Positions 19,601 through 28,593 of a stretch of DNA of 64,000 nucleotides are shown piece by piece; position 1 is the first letter of the stretch, and each line of letters begins with the position of its first letter. Source of the DNA: Stygiolobus caldivivus (lineage in GTDB: Archaea > Thermoproteota > Thermoprotei_A > Sulfolobales > Sulfolobaceae). Made by a program: the position numbers and the translations under genes. Below the pieces are notes generated by a model. The model saw only the letters and a program-made list of their open reading frames with translations. It searched no databases and had not been told where the DNA came from. The stretch lies in the NCBI RefSeq assembly GCF_019704315.1, contig NZ_AP024597.1:1054001-1118000 (forward strand), read 5' to 3'.

Positions 19601-20819
19601 ACATGCTAATGCAAAATGCAATGCAGGCGGGGTTAAGGGGCTTTCAATTCCATGAAGGATTAACAGGGGGGGTACCCCCTAAGACCCCCAATGCTATTAG
19701 GGGCTTTCAATTCCATGAAGGATTAACAAATACCGGCGAATATGACGTTACCTACATTAAACCTCAATATCTTTCAATTCCATGAAGGATTAACCTAAAG
19801 TTTATTTGAAGATAGATGATAACAAGAAAATTTATTTCTTTCAATTCCATGAAGGATTAACTCAACATTCAGTCAAAAGAAGTCTACCCGCGTGTTAAGC
19901 TTTCAATTCCATGAAGGATTAACCCAAGCCTCAGCACCGCCTAATAACCAGTGCATATGGGCCTTTCAATTCCATGAAGGATTAACAAAACTCTATAACT
20001 GTGGACGGAAAAACTGTGCTGTACGTCTTTCAATTCCATGAAGGATTAACCGAGGCAATGCGTAAATCGTTTATGTTAATGCTGATTTGCTTTCAATTCC
20101 ATGAAGGATTAACTTACTAAACTATTACCTTGATTTAAATAATGTAGTGCCATCTTTCAATTCCATGAAGGATTAACTCATCTTTGGAATATTTTTACTA
20201 TTTTCCAACATAATTAACTCTTTCAATTCCATGAAGGATTAACTCTACTTACGTTAAAATTGGACAAACCATTAGTCTTTAACTTTCAATTCCATGAAGG
20301 ATTAACGCTCTTCTTGCGCTCGCTTCCGTGGGGGGGCTCTTGACCTCTTTCAATTCCATGAAGGATTAACAGCATTGGGGGTCTGGGGGTGTCCCCCAGT
20401 GAGGGTCTTAGCTTTCAATTCCATGAAGGATTAACGTCGCAATCATAGGTGCAAAGGTCTTAACGCGTCAATTAGGCTTTCAATTCCATGAAGGATTAAC
20501 CTAAGGCCCCGCTTAGACTCCGTATTTTCATTATATTGTACTTTCAATTCCATGAAGGATTAACACAATAGTTACTAGTGAGACAATGAAAACTAACAAT
20601 ATTGCTTTCAATTCCATGAAGGATTAACGAAAAAAGATGAGGAAGAACGGGATGCATGAAACGACTCTTTCAATTCCATGAAGGATTAACACAAGCTAGG
20701 ATCCCTTCAACATATTCATTGAAGTATAAGCGCTTTCAATTCCATGAAGGATTAACTTGAGCAGGAGGAAGAAAGTCCGCATAGAGCTAGGAAGACTTTC
20801 AATTCCATGAAGGATTAAC
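16621..20819 (-). CRISPR. CRISPR array 2, 66 repeats
   Basis: The same repeat as array 1 in the opposite orientation (plus strand CTTTCAATTCC...GGATTAAC). I count 66 repeats and 65 spacers of about 36-45 bp. The four leftmost copies (16621, 16690, 16757, 16819) carry one to several changes; all from 16885 to 20796 look identical. Degeneration at the left and the leader at 20820-21200 show that it is transcribed leftward and grows at its right end. Several spacers are related to each other or to an array 1 spacer. Two spacers (19665-19703 and 20371-20411) contain strong hairpins, and one (from 18763) starts with a repeat-like CTGAAGGATTAAA. Confidence 0.98.
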
Positions 20820-21200
20820 TGAATGTTTTTATACTATGTCTATCCTTAATTTTGCTCTTCTCTTATATAAGCTTTACTGTGCTTTACAGTTTTATCATGA
20901 CTGAATTTTTGTCACTCCCTTGAAATTTCGGGAATTTGATAAAGAGATTTACGTCTTACGTACTCCACCTAAAGAACTTTATTGCTCACTGACAAATTGA
21001 AAGTAATTCCCGCTGAAAACCGGGAATTATAAGGGCGAAATAGTCTATATCACATAGACAAAAAATGTTAGTAATTCTATCTACTTGTTACGCTTAGAGG
21101 GCCATTGTATCAGGAGCAAACCACTTCCAACGCCTTTACACAATTAAGACAGAAGGGATCGAGAACGCTGTTATCGGCGTCGGTTTCTATTCTATGTCTC
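20820..21200 (-). promoter_or_regulatory. CRISPR array 2 leader
   Basis: Near-copy in inverted orientation of the array 1 leader. The TATA-like palindrome is at 20862-20871, the GAAATTTC-centred inverted repeat at 20917-20932 and the ATTCCCG/CGGGAAT inverted repeat at 21006-21027. Homology continues to about 21200. The leader lies 400 bases from csa3, whose product is the expected regulator of leaders and cas promoters. Confidence 0.9.
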
Positions 21201-21610
21201 GGAGACGAGGGTTACACGTTCTTCCTCCTCAGCCCCTTCAGCCCCTCACGTCTTGACGTAATCGAGACATTCAAATGTCCTGCAGCTCGACGCCCTGGTG
21301 GATTTTCGTACGAGAAACCCAGCTAAGCGGTGGAGGGATAGAGGGACGGTTAAATATGCTGTGCTCATGGAGGCGCCCCCTTTTAGGGTAACTCCGTCAT
21401 TCAGTCCAGTTACGGGAACGCAGCGGTTGAAGCGTAGCTCCTTTTCAGGGTGAGCAGAGAGTTTCTGGGTCCAGCGTAATCCCTTCGTAAGAGTGAACAG
21501 TGGCATATAGGAGATGAAGGGAGTTTCCGAATCCGGCATAATCCATGATATTTAATAACGTGGCACCCTTTTCAGGGTAAGCGAAAAAGTTTTTTAGGGC
21601 ATTTCCGCTA
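21201..21610. other. Spacer between leader 2 and csa3
   Basis: No supported gene. It holds a hairpin-forming motif, CCTTTTCAGGGTGAGC near 21441 and CCCTTTTCAGGGTAAGC near 21569, with a weaker copy (CCCCTTTTAGGGTAAC) near 21376. TATA-like sequences lie at about 21547 (ATATTTAATAA) and 21586 (AAAGTTTTTTAG); the second is about 25 bases from the csa3 ATG. Confidence 0.5.
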
Positions 21611-22267
21611 ATGCGGATCATGGTAGTCCTGTTCACCACCTTGGGCTTCGACGAGAAGTTCCAAGTAAGGGCTTTTATGAGGTGGTTCAGGGAACTGGAA
21701 AGCGTCGTAGTCATAGGCTCGTTTAGTGAAGAGAGGGCGAAAAAAGCCCTTAACTCCCTGCTCGACGTGGCCAATAAGGCAAACGTAAAGTACGACGTCT
21801 TGGAGGTCAACCCTTACGACACCGTAGACATGGTGGTCAAAATAGGGGGTAAGATAGAGGAGTATAAGGGTAAGGAACTGGTGTTCAACCTTTCCGGCGG
21901 GATGAGGGTGATCTCGTTAACCGTCCTCCTCGTCTTGTCCCTCAAAGACGTGGACGCTAAAGTCGAGGTGGAGACAGAGGACATGAGGCACTTGGCTACC
22001 CTCAACGTAAGGGACTTCAGGCCCCTCTCGGTCTCGGAAGAACACCTGAAGGTCCTCAGCGCCGTAAAGGCGGGCTACAACTCGGTGAACTCCATACACA
22101 AGTACTTAGACCTGCCCCTCTCCACGGTCTGGAGGAGGGTGAAGGACCTGAAGGAGATGGGGCTGGTGGACGAAAACATGAGGGTTACTTTCAGGGGGGA
22201 GCTGGTACTCTCCACTTCTTCTTTTTCACTTGAACGGAAAACTATACCAGACCGCAAAGAATATTAA
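21611..22267 (+). CDS. csa3: CRISPR transcriptional regulator Csa3 (CARF-wHTH)
   Basis: 218 residues. The N-terminal CARF domain (about 1-135) begins with VVLFTTLGFDEKFQVRAF and contains the NLSGGMRVISL loop (about 97-107), the two conserved ligand-contact regions of Csa3. The C-terminal winged helix (about 140-200) includes VNSIHKYLDLPLSTVWRRVK and LKEMGLV. Csa3 proteins of Sulfolobus control cas promoters and CRISPR leaders and can respond to cyclic oligoadenylate. First gene of the type I-A block, 21 bases before csa5 and 400 bases from the array 2 leader. ATG at 21611 is used; ATG at 21620 is also possible. Visibly GC-rich third positions, as in the whole operon. Confidence 0.92.
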   Translation: MRIMVVLFTTLGFDEKFQVRAFMRWFRELESVVVIGSFSEERAKKALNSLLDVANKANVKYDVLEVNPYDTVDMVVKIGGKIEEYKGKELVFNLSGGMRVISLTVLLVLSLKDVDAKVEVETEDMRHLATLNVRDFRPLSVSEEHLKVLSAVKAGYNSVNSIHKYLDLPLSTVWRRVKDLKEMGLVDENMRVTFRGELVLSTSSFSLERKTIPDRKEY

Positions 22268-22288
22268 TATCCTCGAAGGATCTATATT

Positions 22289-22741
22289 ATGTGGATAGCC
22301 TTGCAGTCTAGACAAGAAGTAGACGTAGAAGGAGTATTAAAGAGGGTAGCGAACATGTTGGCGAGCGTGTTCGTATACAGTGGGTCCCCCACTTACGTGG
22401 ACAGGTTCGCGAACGCCCTCTCTAAGGAAGCGGTAGCCAGGGTACTCTACGAGTCCCAGAGGGTCTTACAGATCGGGATAACCAACGGCGAAGTCAAGAC
22501 GGGCAACGCGGAGGTGACCGGTAGGGCAGTAAAGGCCACTGACAAGAAAGAAGGAGAAAACGTCTACCCGGCGATAATAATACGCAGGGAGGACAAGCAA
22601 TACGCGATAATCGGGTTCCTGCCTACGGACAAGGACATAGAGGACTTCATCAGCCTCATCGAGAAGGACATATATTACGCAAGGAAGGCAGGTGCGTTAG
22701 CCATGTCCGTAGCGAATAAGGCCTTATTGGGTGGTGGGTGA
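22289..22741 (+). CDS. csa5: Type I-A Cascade small subunit Csa5 (Cas11-like)
   Basis: 150 residues, the usual size of Csa5. The mostly helical sequence with RVANMLASVFVYSGSPTYVD at the start and AIIGFLPTDKDIEDFISLIE near the end matches Csa5 of Sulfolobales. It is a small subunit of the aCascade surveillance complex and helps hold the R-loop. It precedes cas7 with a short overlap or none, depending on the cas7 start. Cytoplasmic. Confidence 0.9.
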   Translation: MWIALQSRQEVDVEGVLKRVANMLASVFVYSGSPTYVDRFANALSKEAVARVLYESQRVLQIGITNGEVKTGNAEVTGRAVKATDKKEGENVYPAIIIRREDKQYAIIGFLPTDKDIEDFISLIEKDIYYARKAGALAMSVANKALLGGG

Positions 22742-22742
22742 A

Positions 22743-23705
22743 GTGATAAGCGGTTCCTTCAGGTTCCTGATAAACACCGAGAGCCTCAACGGTGTGGAGA
22801 CCGTAGGTAACTTAGCGAGGCACAGGACTGCACCCGTAGTCCTGAAGACACCGACGGGTTACCTCATACGCTACGTCCCGGCGGTCTCCGGTGAGTCACT
22901 GGCCCACGCCTACCAAGTCGCGGTAGTGGACTTAGCCCAGAAGTACAAACTCCCGGTGGGCGTGTACTCGTCTAAGTACGATTTCATTAAGTTCTCGTCC
23001 GAAGAGGTCTTAAAGGACGAAGGTATAAAGGAGCCAAAGGACGCTGAGGACGCCAGGAGGTTCGAAGTGGAGGTGATGCTGAAGGACGTAGTAGCCGATA
23101 TAGGCGGGTTCATGTACGCCGGGGGTACACCGGTGAGGAGGACTTCGAGGGTGAAGTTCGGTTACATGATACCTGCGTTGACGGGTGAGGACATACCGGC
23201 CCAGTTAGAGAGCCAGTTCCACGTGAGGAGTAGCACTAAGGGGCAGATGATCTATAACGTCGAGGTGTCGTCAGCACTGTACACCATGTCCTTCTCCCTA
23301 GACGAAGACCTGGTCGCAGTCCCGTCGACGGAAGGGAAAGAAGTAGAGGGCGAAAAGGCTCTACAGAAGCAGAGGAAGGACAGGGTTGAGGTAGCCCTCA
23401 AGGCGTTATACTACGTCCTGACCGGTAACTTCGGGGGCAGGAGGGCTAGGTTCTTACCTAACATGGAGTTGATGTCGGGTATAGTGACGGTAACCGACTT
23501 CCCGTTCATGCCGGAGCCGGGCCACACTAACGACTACATAACCTCGAGCATCAAGAGGCTGGAGAAGGCGAAGTCGATCATGAACGGTAAGGGCGAGGCT
23601 TACGTCATAGACAACGAGGGGTTAGGAGGCGGTGAGGGGGCTAAGAAGTTAGCCAGTGCGGAAGAACTGGTCGAGGAACTGTTGAAGGTAGCATTGAAAC
23701 AGTGA
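22743..23705 (+). CDS. cas7: Type I-A Cascade backbone Cas7 (Csa2)
   Basis: About 320 residues. The start VISGSFRFLINTESLNGVET followed by RHRTAPVVLKTPTGYLIRYV is the typical Csa2 N-terminus, and VMLKDVVADIGGFMYAGG, VRRTSRVKFGYMIPAL and GNFGGRRARFLPNMELMS are further family blocks. Cas7 polymerises along the crRNA and forms the backbone of aCascade. I prefer the GTG at 22743 because it gives the family-like N-terminus; GTG at 22731 or 22734 would overlap csa5 by 8-11 bases. cas5 follows 15 bases after the stop. Confidence 0.93.
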   Translation: MISGSFRFLINTESLNGVETVGNLARHRTAPVVLKTPTGYLIRYVPAVSGESLAHAYQVAVVDLAQKYKLPVGVYSSKYDFIKFSSEEVLKDEGIKEPKDAEDARRFEVEVMLKDVVADIGGFMYAGGTPVRRTSRVKFGYMIPALTGEDIPAQLESQFHVRSSTKGQMIYNVEVSSALYTMSFSLDEDLVAVPSTEGKEVEGEKALQKQRKDRVEVALKALYYVLTGNFGGRRARFLPNMELMSGIVTVTDFPFMPEPGHTNDYITSSIKRLEKAKSIMNGKGEAYVIDNEGLGGGEGAKKLASAEELVEELLKVALKQ

Positions 23706-23720
23706 TAAGGGGCAAAAGCT

Positions 23721-24434
23721 GTGCTGTACTCCAAGGTTTTTTTAAAGCTCCACTGGGGGTTTTACGTCTCCTACCCCCAAGCGTCTAAGGCCAAGCCCTC
23801 GTTCTACCTACCCCCTCCTACTACACTGGTAGGGGCGCTGAGCTACGGTAAGTTCAGGGGGACGGACACTAAGCTCTTCAAGGGCAAGCCGGGCAGCCCG
23901 GCGGGGGAATTCAAAGTGAAGGCAGCCGCTACTTTTGCCAAGGAGTTCGCCGGGAGCTACAGCGAAGACATAGTCAGGAACGTGATAATGTACTTCCAGA
24001 GGAAGGAGAGGAGGATGGACCCGCGGTATAGGTATAACGTCGTCCCCACGGGCAAGGTCTACGCCCCCAACCAAGTAGTAAAAGTGGTTTACGTTACGGA
24101 CATGGGAAAGGAGGAGTTAGAGAGGCTCAGCTGGTCTATAACGAGGCTGGGCTGTAAGGAGTGCTTGGTGAGCGTCGAGGACGTAGAGGTAGGCGAAGCT
24201 AAAGCTGTTAAGGGGAGGGTAAAGACGCCTTATTACTTCCCCGCCAGCGTAAAAGTGGTGTCAGGTAGGGTAGAGAACGTGGACTTCTGGGAAGGCAGGT
24301 ACGGGTGGGGGAGTAGCGGTAACACCGTGATGTACTCGGTACCGGTAGTCGGTTACCCTTTAAGGACTAGGGAGGTGGAAGTAGAGGCGGAGGAGGCGTA
24401 TGAAGTGGGAGGGGAATACGTTGTGTTCGGCTGA
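23721..24434 (+). CDS. cas5: Type I-A Cascade Cas5
   Basis: 237 residues from a GTG start. The N-terminus (LKLHWGFYVSYPQASKAKPS, then FYLPPPTTLVGAL) is the classic Cas5 beginning with the PPPTTLVGA turn, and the RAMP fold continues to the end. Cas5 caps the 5' handle of the crRNA within aCascade and contacts Cas8. A 92-base gap follows before cas3', longer than the other spacings in this operon. Confidence 0.92.
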   Translation: MLYSKVFLKLHWGFYVSYPQASKAKPSFYLPPPTTLVGALSYGKFRGTDTKLFKGKPGSPAGEFKVKAAATFAKEFAGSYSEDIVRNVIMYFQRKERRMDPRYRYNVVPTGKVYAPNQVVKVVYVTDMGKEELERLSWSITRLGCKECLVSVEDVEVGEAKAVKGRVKTPYYFPASVKVVSGRVENVDFWEGRYGWGSSGNTVMYSVPVVGYPLRTREVEVEAEEAYEVGGEYVVFG

Positions 24435-24526
24435 GCGGGTGACGAAAGCGTGCTACGGGCTGTCACCGCTGCGGGTCCCCTCGTCCGCCCTTCGTGGTGC
24501 CGTGGCAGTGAGGGGGTAGTTTAGCC

Positions 24527-26008
24527 GTGTCCGTAGTCCGCCCCGGGACACTCTCAAAGGCCTACGAAGACTTTATAACCGTCAACGGGCTCCAAGACAG
24601 GAAGGCGATAAGGGAGACCGTAGAGGAGCTGGAGAGGGGCAAGAACGTAATACTCAAGGCACCTACGGGTTACGGTAAGACCACCCTCACAAAGGTGTTA
24701 GCTAACGCGGTCGACGACGAGTACTTCGACAGGGTGATCCACGTCCTCCCCTTAAGGTCTATAGTACAAGACTTATACACTAAGTTGAAGGCGGACAGCG
24801 AAAAGGGCGTGATAAAGACGAAGAGCATAGCGGCCCAAGACATGGACTTCGCCGACTCACCGTTTTTCATAAGCAAGGTCACTGTGACTACCCTAGACAC
24901 CTTCATACTCAACTTGTTTAAGCTCCCCGCGGTGGAACTTAGGCAGGTCTTCCAGGACTACGGTTCCCATTACGAGTTACCGCGGGGTATGATATATTCC
25001 TCTATAGTAGTTCTGGACGAGTTCCACCTCTTGGGCGAAGAGGGCAGGCCCCTGACTGCGGGGCTCGCCGCTGTTAAGTCCCTCACAGACGCGGGTGTAC
25101 CGGTAATAGTGATGTCCGCTACTATTGACAAGGCGTTGGAGTCCCTGATAAAGAAGTACGGCAGGGACTTCACGGTGGTGGAAGACAAAGGCTTCCGCAT
25201 AGACAGGGAAGTGGTGGTGAAGAGGATCGGGGACAAGGACGTCGTGTCGACTGTCGTAAACCAATACGGGCAGGGCAAGAGGGTGTTGGTGGTGTTCAAC
25301 ACTAGGGTCGAAGCCGTAAACTTCTACAAGGAGCTGAAGGACAGGGGGTTAAACCCGGTCTTAGTCCACAGTAAGTTCAACAGGAGGGACAGGGCGGAGT
25401 TAGTCTCTAAGGTCTTTAAGGAGAGGTTGGTGGTCTCTACGCAGGTGATAGAGGCGGGGGTAGACACCAGCTTCGACGTCTTAGTGACCGAGGCGTGCCC
25501 CGCCCCGAACCTCATACAGAGGGCGGGGAGGGTAGCGAGGTACGGCGGGTACGGGGAGGTCTATGTCTTCCCCTTCAGGGGTAAGGTATACGACGAAAAA
25601 GAGGTCAGGGCAGTGTGGGAGTCGTTAGGGGAAAGGCTACCCGAACTGGGGGACAGGGAGTACACTGTGGAGTCCAAGCTTCTCAACAACCTCGCTACCA
25701 TAGACCACTCGGTCTTTACGGACTATAACACCGCGAAGAGGCTCTACCAGAGCGTCTGTAACATCGTGAGGGAGACGTCGATCATCATGGGCTTCCCCCG
25801 GGGGGAATACGACGCTGATTCAGCAGTACCGCTTACCGAAGAAGAGGCGTTATACGCTATGAAAAAGAACGGCGTAGTAAAGGGAGGGAAGGAGGTAGGT
25901 GGCTACACCCCACCGCGTGACGTGTGCCTGCAGTTGGCGTTCCTGAGGGACGGCGTGGACGGGGTGGTAATAAGCGGTTACGATAAAGAGGTCGGCGGGG
26001 TGGTCTAG
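24527..26008 (+). CDS. cas3': Cas3' helicase
   Basis: 493 residues, the stand-alone helicase half of Cas3 as usual in type I-A. Motifs: Walker A PTGYGKT (46-52), DEFH box VVLDEFHLL (about 162-170), SAT (197-199), TQVIEAGVDTSFD (about 305-317) and motif VI QRAGRVAR (331-338). It unwinds target DNA for the HD nuclease after aCascade binding. GTG start; the next gene begins with the base directly after the stop codon. Confidence 0.93.
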   Translation: MSVVRPGTLSKAYEDFITVNGLQDRKAIRETVEELERGKNVILKAPTGYGKTTLTKVLANAVDDEYFDRVIHVLPLRSIVQDLYTKLKADSEKGVIKTKSIAAQDMDFADSPFFISKVTVTTLDTFILNLFKLPAVELRQVFQDYGSHYELPRGMIYSSIVVLDEFHLLGEEGRPLTAGLAAVKSLTDAGVPVIVMSATIDKALESLIKKYGRDFTVVEDKGFRIDREVVVKRIGDKDVVSTVVNQYGQGKRVLVVFNTRVEAVNFYKELKDRGLNPVLVHSKFNRRDRAELVSKVFKERLVVSTQVIEAGVDTSFDVLVTEACPAPNLIQRAGRVARYGGYGEVYVFPFRGKVYDEKEVRAVWESLGERLPELGDREYTVESKLLNNLATIDHSVFTDYNTAKRLYQSVCNIVRETSIIMGFPRGEYDADSAVPLTEEEALYAMKKNGVVKGGKEVGGYTPPRDVCLQLAFLRDGVDGVVISGYDKEVGGVV

Positions 26009-26698
26009 GTGGGTAAACCGTGTGCGTTCACTAACCAAGGGCTGGCGGAACACTCAAAGGGCTCCTTAGAGTGGGCTAAAAAGGTGTTGAGTGACTCCTA
26101 CTTCAGGGTAACGAAGAGGAGGCTCGAGAAGTTCGGGGTGGAGGTGACGAAAGAGGACATGGAGGTGGCCGTACTTTTACACGACATGGGGAAGGCCGCG
26201 GAGTACTACCAAGGGCAGTTCGACGATGGCTGTAACCCGTTACGCGGTCGCCCGACGTTCATATACCACGAAATCGGTTCGGCACTGTTTTTTTACAAAA
26301 ACGTAAAGGACGAGGGGCTGAGGACGTTGGTCACACTGACCGAGCTTAACCACTTGAACGCTGTGAGGGGGGTCTCCCAGCTCAACCCGGCTAAACTCCC
26401 CGTAAAGTTCGACGAGGGCATGTTGAAGCTGAGGAAATACGGGCAGGTACTACTGGAGGAGCTAAGCGGTGAGTACCCCGTGGGCGGGTTCAGGGTAGAC
26501 GATTACACTTTCTACGACTATAACGAAATGCTGGAAGACTTGTCCAGAGTGAACGAGCCCTACCTCAAGTTATATTCCCTTTTTTTAGCCCCCGTCATAG
26601 TGGGGGACAACTTGGACAGTAGTCACGCGAGGAGTAAGGAAGAGAGGAGGAGGTTTATCCGTATGTTGGAAAAAGAACTAGGAGGTGTGAGCCCTTGA
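26009..26698 (+). CDS. cas3'': Cas3'' HD nuclease
   Basis: 229 residues. Metal-binding HD residues are visible: EHSKGSLEWA (His15), LLHDMGKA (His58, Asp59) and YHEIGS (His87), then the ELNHLN segment. It is the separate DNase half of Cas3 that cuts the strand unwound by Cas3'. GTG start immediately after the cas3' stop; its stop overlaps the TTG start of cas8a2 by 4 bases. Confidence 0.93.
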   Translation: MGKPCAFTNQGLAEHSKGSLEWAKKVLSDSYFRVTKRRLEKFGVEVTKEDMEVAVLLHDMGKAAEYYQGQFDDGCNPLRGRPTFIYHEIGSALFFYKNVKDEGLRTLVTLTELNHLNAVRGVSQLNPAKLPVKFDEGMLKLRKYGQVLLEELSGEYPVGGFRVDDYTFYDYNEMLEDLSRVNEPYLKLYSLFLAPVIVGDNLDSSHARSKEERRRFIRMLEKELGGVSP

Positions 26699-27684
26699 TA
26701 ATCCCCTTATATGACATATTCGGGGACTACTTAGTAAGACAAGTAGCTGTAAACAGTGTGAACTATAAGGTGGTCTCACTTAAAGGTGAGCCTTATTTAG
26801 ACATCGACGACAAGGACTTACGGGTCACTTTCGATACCGCCAGCGAGATCGCCTCGGAATTCGAGAGTAAGAACAGGAGGGTCATCCCCCTCACCGCTAA
26901 CGACAAAAAAGTGTTGGAGAAGGTGTTGAGGTGTTTTAATTTCACTCCGTCCGACCCCGTTTCCAAGGTGCTGAAGAACTTCGACATAGAGAAGAGCAAG
27001 GAGTGTACTGTTGATAACCTGCCGTCGTTTATAAAGCCCGAGTTCTACGAATACGTCAGGGTACCGGGGAAGCCCGGCGGGAGGAAGATGCAGGTAAAGG
27101 CGGACGCGAGGTACGTTGTGGTCGCTATAGCCGGTTGGCTACTGTCGAGGATAGGTACGGCCAGGGTCGGGCAGGACGTAATAGGGGTCAACGTCTTCAC
27201 GGAGACCAAGTCCATGCTCTACACCACCTACGGTAACTTTGCGGGGGTGAAACCGGAGACGGCGTTCATCATCCTCTTAGCTAAGAGGGTGCTTGAGTCG
27301 AACTCCAATATTACGTCGGCGAGGGTGTACTTAGTATCGGACGGCGGGGGGCAGAACCCCACCGTGGTCTTGGGGGGGTTTAACGTGGACTTTACCAGGC
27401 TGTTGGAGAAGAGGGAGCTGATAACTGACGAACTGGTGAGGTTAGCAAACGACGCACTGAACCCCGACAGTAAGACCAACGATTTCTCTACGGTAGTGGT
27501 AAACAAGGCCTATGAGGTGTTGAACGGGTCCAAGGAAGTAGAGGAGTTAGTGTACTTCGCCAACAGGTACGTGTCCATGGAGGTGGCGTCTGGGAAGTTC
27601 GGTGAGTTCTGTCACGATTACCCCGCCTACTGTACTGCTTATTACTACGCACAGAGGCTACTGGGAGAGGTCCAAAAGGCGTGA
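26695..27684 (+). CDS. cas8a2: Type I-A Cascade large subunit Cas8a2 (Csa4)
   Basis: 329 residues from a TTG overlapping cas3'' by 4 bases. It begins IIPLYDIFGDYLVRQVAV and has CTVDNLPSFIKPEFYEYVRV and GRKMQVKADARYVVVAIAGW, fitting Csa4/Cas8a2 of Sulfolobales as I know it. The family is very diverse and shows no catalytic motif; it recognises the PAM and helps load Cas3. Position between cas3'' and cas6 supports the call. Confidence 0.85.
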   Translation: MIIPLYDIFGDYLVRQVAVNSVNYKVVSLKGEPYLDIDDKDLRVTFDTASEIASEFESKNRRVIPLTANDKKVLEKVLRCFNFTPSDPVSKVLKNFDIEKSKECTVDNLPSFIKPEFYEYVRVPGKPGGRKMQVKADARYVVVAIAGWLLSRIGTARVGQDVIGVNVFTETKSMLYTTYGNFAGVKPETAFIILLAKRVLESNSNITSARVYLVSDGGGQNPTVVLGGFNVDFTRLLEKRELITDELVRLANDALNPDSKTNDFSTVVVNKAYEVLNGSKEVEELVYFANRYVSMEVASGKFGEFCHDYPAYCTAYYYAQRLLGEVQKA

Positions 27685-27696
27685 GGTGCCCCCGCG

Positions 27697-28593
27697 TTGG
27701 TTGTGGAGTTTGCTCGTGATAAGGTAGTGAGGGTGGACTTTTTTGCCGTCCCGGAGAACGACGTAGTCTTACCCCCGCTGAGCTCAAAGGTGGTAAAGAA
27801 CTTAATACTCACGGGGGAGGTGCTCCCGTCGCTCTCCGCCTTAGTGCAGAGCGGGGCAAAGAACAAGCCGCTGTTCATTTCTAACATGGGGGTGAAAGGG
27901 AAGAGGCTGTTAAGTACGGGGGGAAAGCCGAAGGCTGTAAAGGCCGGGGAGTCTTTGGACTTCTATGTGTCTTTCCCATACTATGACGGGTTTTTCACTG
28001 AAGTGCACGCGGGTTTTTTTGACACCCCTTACGGGAAGTTTTATGTCTACCCTGTGGCGACGCACATCGTGGACTTAACGGAGCTGGGGGGAGTAGACGT
28101 GAGGGGTAAGAACTTCCTCGTGGGCTTCAAGACGCCTACGCTACTCTCGTCTAAAGTACTTTTACCCCCTGCACTGAGAGAGAAGTATAAGGGGGTAAAC
28201 GCGGGCTATACGCTCATCCCGTCGGTGGGGCTGGTCTTAAGCTACGCGTATAGGACTTTCAGGGCCCTGACAGGCGACACCAGTAACGTGGAGTATGACG
28301 TCAAGGCGTATAAGCTCGGAGTCTTGGGCAACGCGCTTTCTAAGGTCGTGGGGTACGACCTGAGGCCGGAGACTGTCGTGATAGGTAGGGACGATAAGGG
28401 CAGGGTGAGGGCTACTAGGGGTTTTGTGGGGTGGGTGGAGTTTGACATCAGTGACAAGAGGCTGAAGAGGGCCGTGAGTAAGTACCTATTGGTGGCGTCC
28501 CTCTTAGGGGTAGGGAAGAGCAGGGGGATAGGGCTGGGTGAGGTAGTCCTGACGCTGAGGGACCCTAAAAGGGTAGGTGGTACGGGCGCCTGA
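27697..28593 (+). CDS. cas6: CRISPR RNA endonuclease Cas6
   Basis: 298 residues. RAMP fold with VVLPPLSSKVVKNLIL near the start, TPTLLSSKVLLPPALREKYK in the middle, and the Gly-rich loop GVGKSRGIGLGEV close to the C-terminus, all as in Cas6 of Sulfolobus. It cuts pre-crRNA within the repeat to give the 8-nt handle ending AUUGAAAG, which is the end of the repeat of both arrays. TTG at 27697 is used; GTG at 27703 is an alternative. Last gene of the cas operon. Confidence 0.93.
   Translation: MVVEFARDKVVRVDFFAVPENDVVLPPLSSKVVKNLILTGEVLPSLSALVQSGAKNKPLFISNMGVKGKRLLSTGGKPKAVKAGESLDFYVSFPYYDGFFTEVHAGFFDTPYGKFYVYPVATHIVDLTELGGVDVRGKNFLVGFKTPTLLSSKVLLPPALREKYKGVNAGYTLIPSVGLVLSYAYRTFRALTGDTSNVEYDVKAYKLGVLGNALSKVVGYDLRPETVVIGRDDKGRVRATRGFVGWVEFDISDKRLKRAVSKYLLVASLLGVGKSRGIGLGEVVLTLRDPKRVGGTGA

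Noticed and set aside
17047-19785. Open frames inside array 2 containing LILHGIES or GFQFHEGLT repeats
   Set aside because: They are translations of the CRISPR repeat and spacers, not genes.
21246-21810. Minus-strand open frames overlapping the csa3 start and its upstream region
   Set aside because: One overlaps the well-supported csa3 gene for 200 bases; no family resemblance, and they look like antisense frames of GC-rich DNA.
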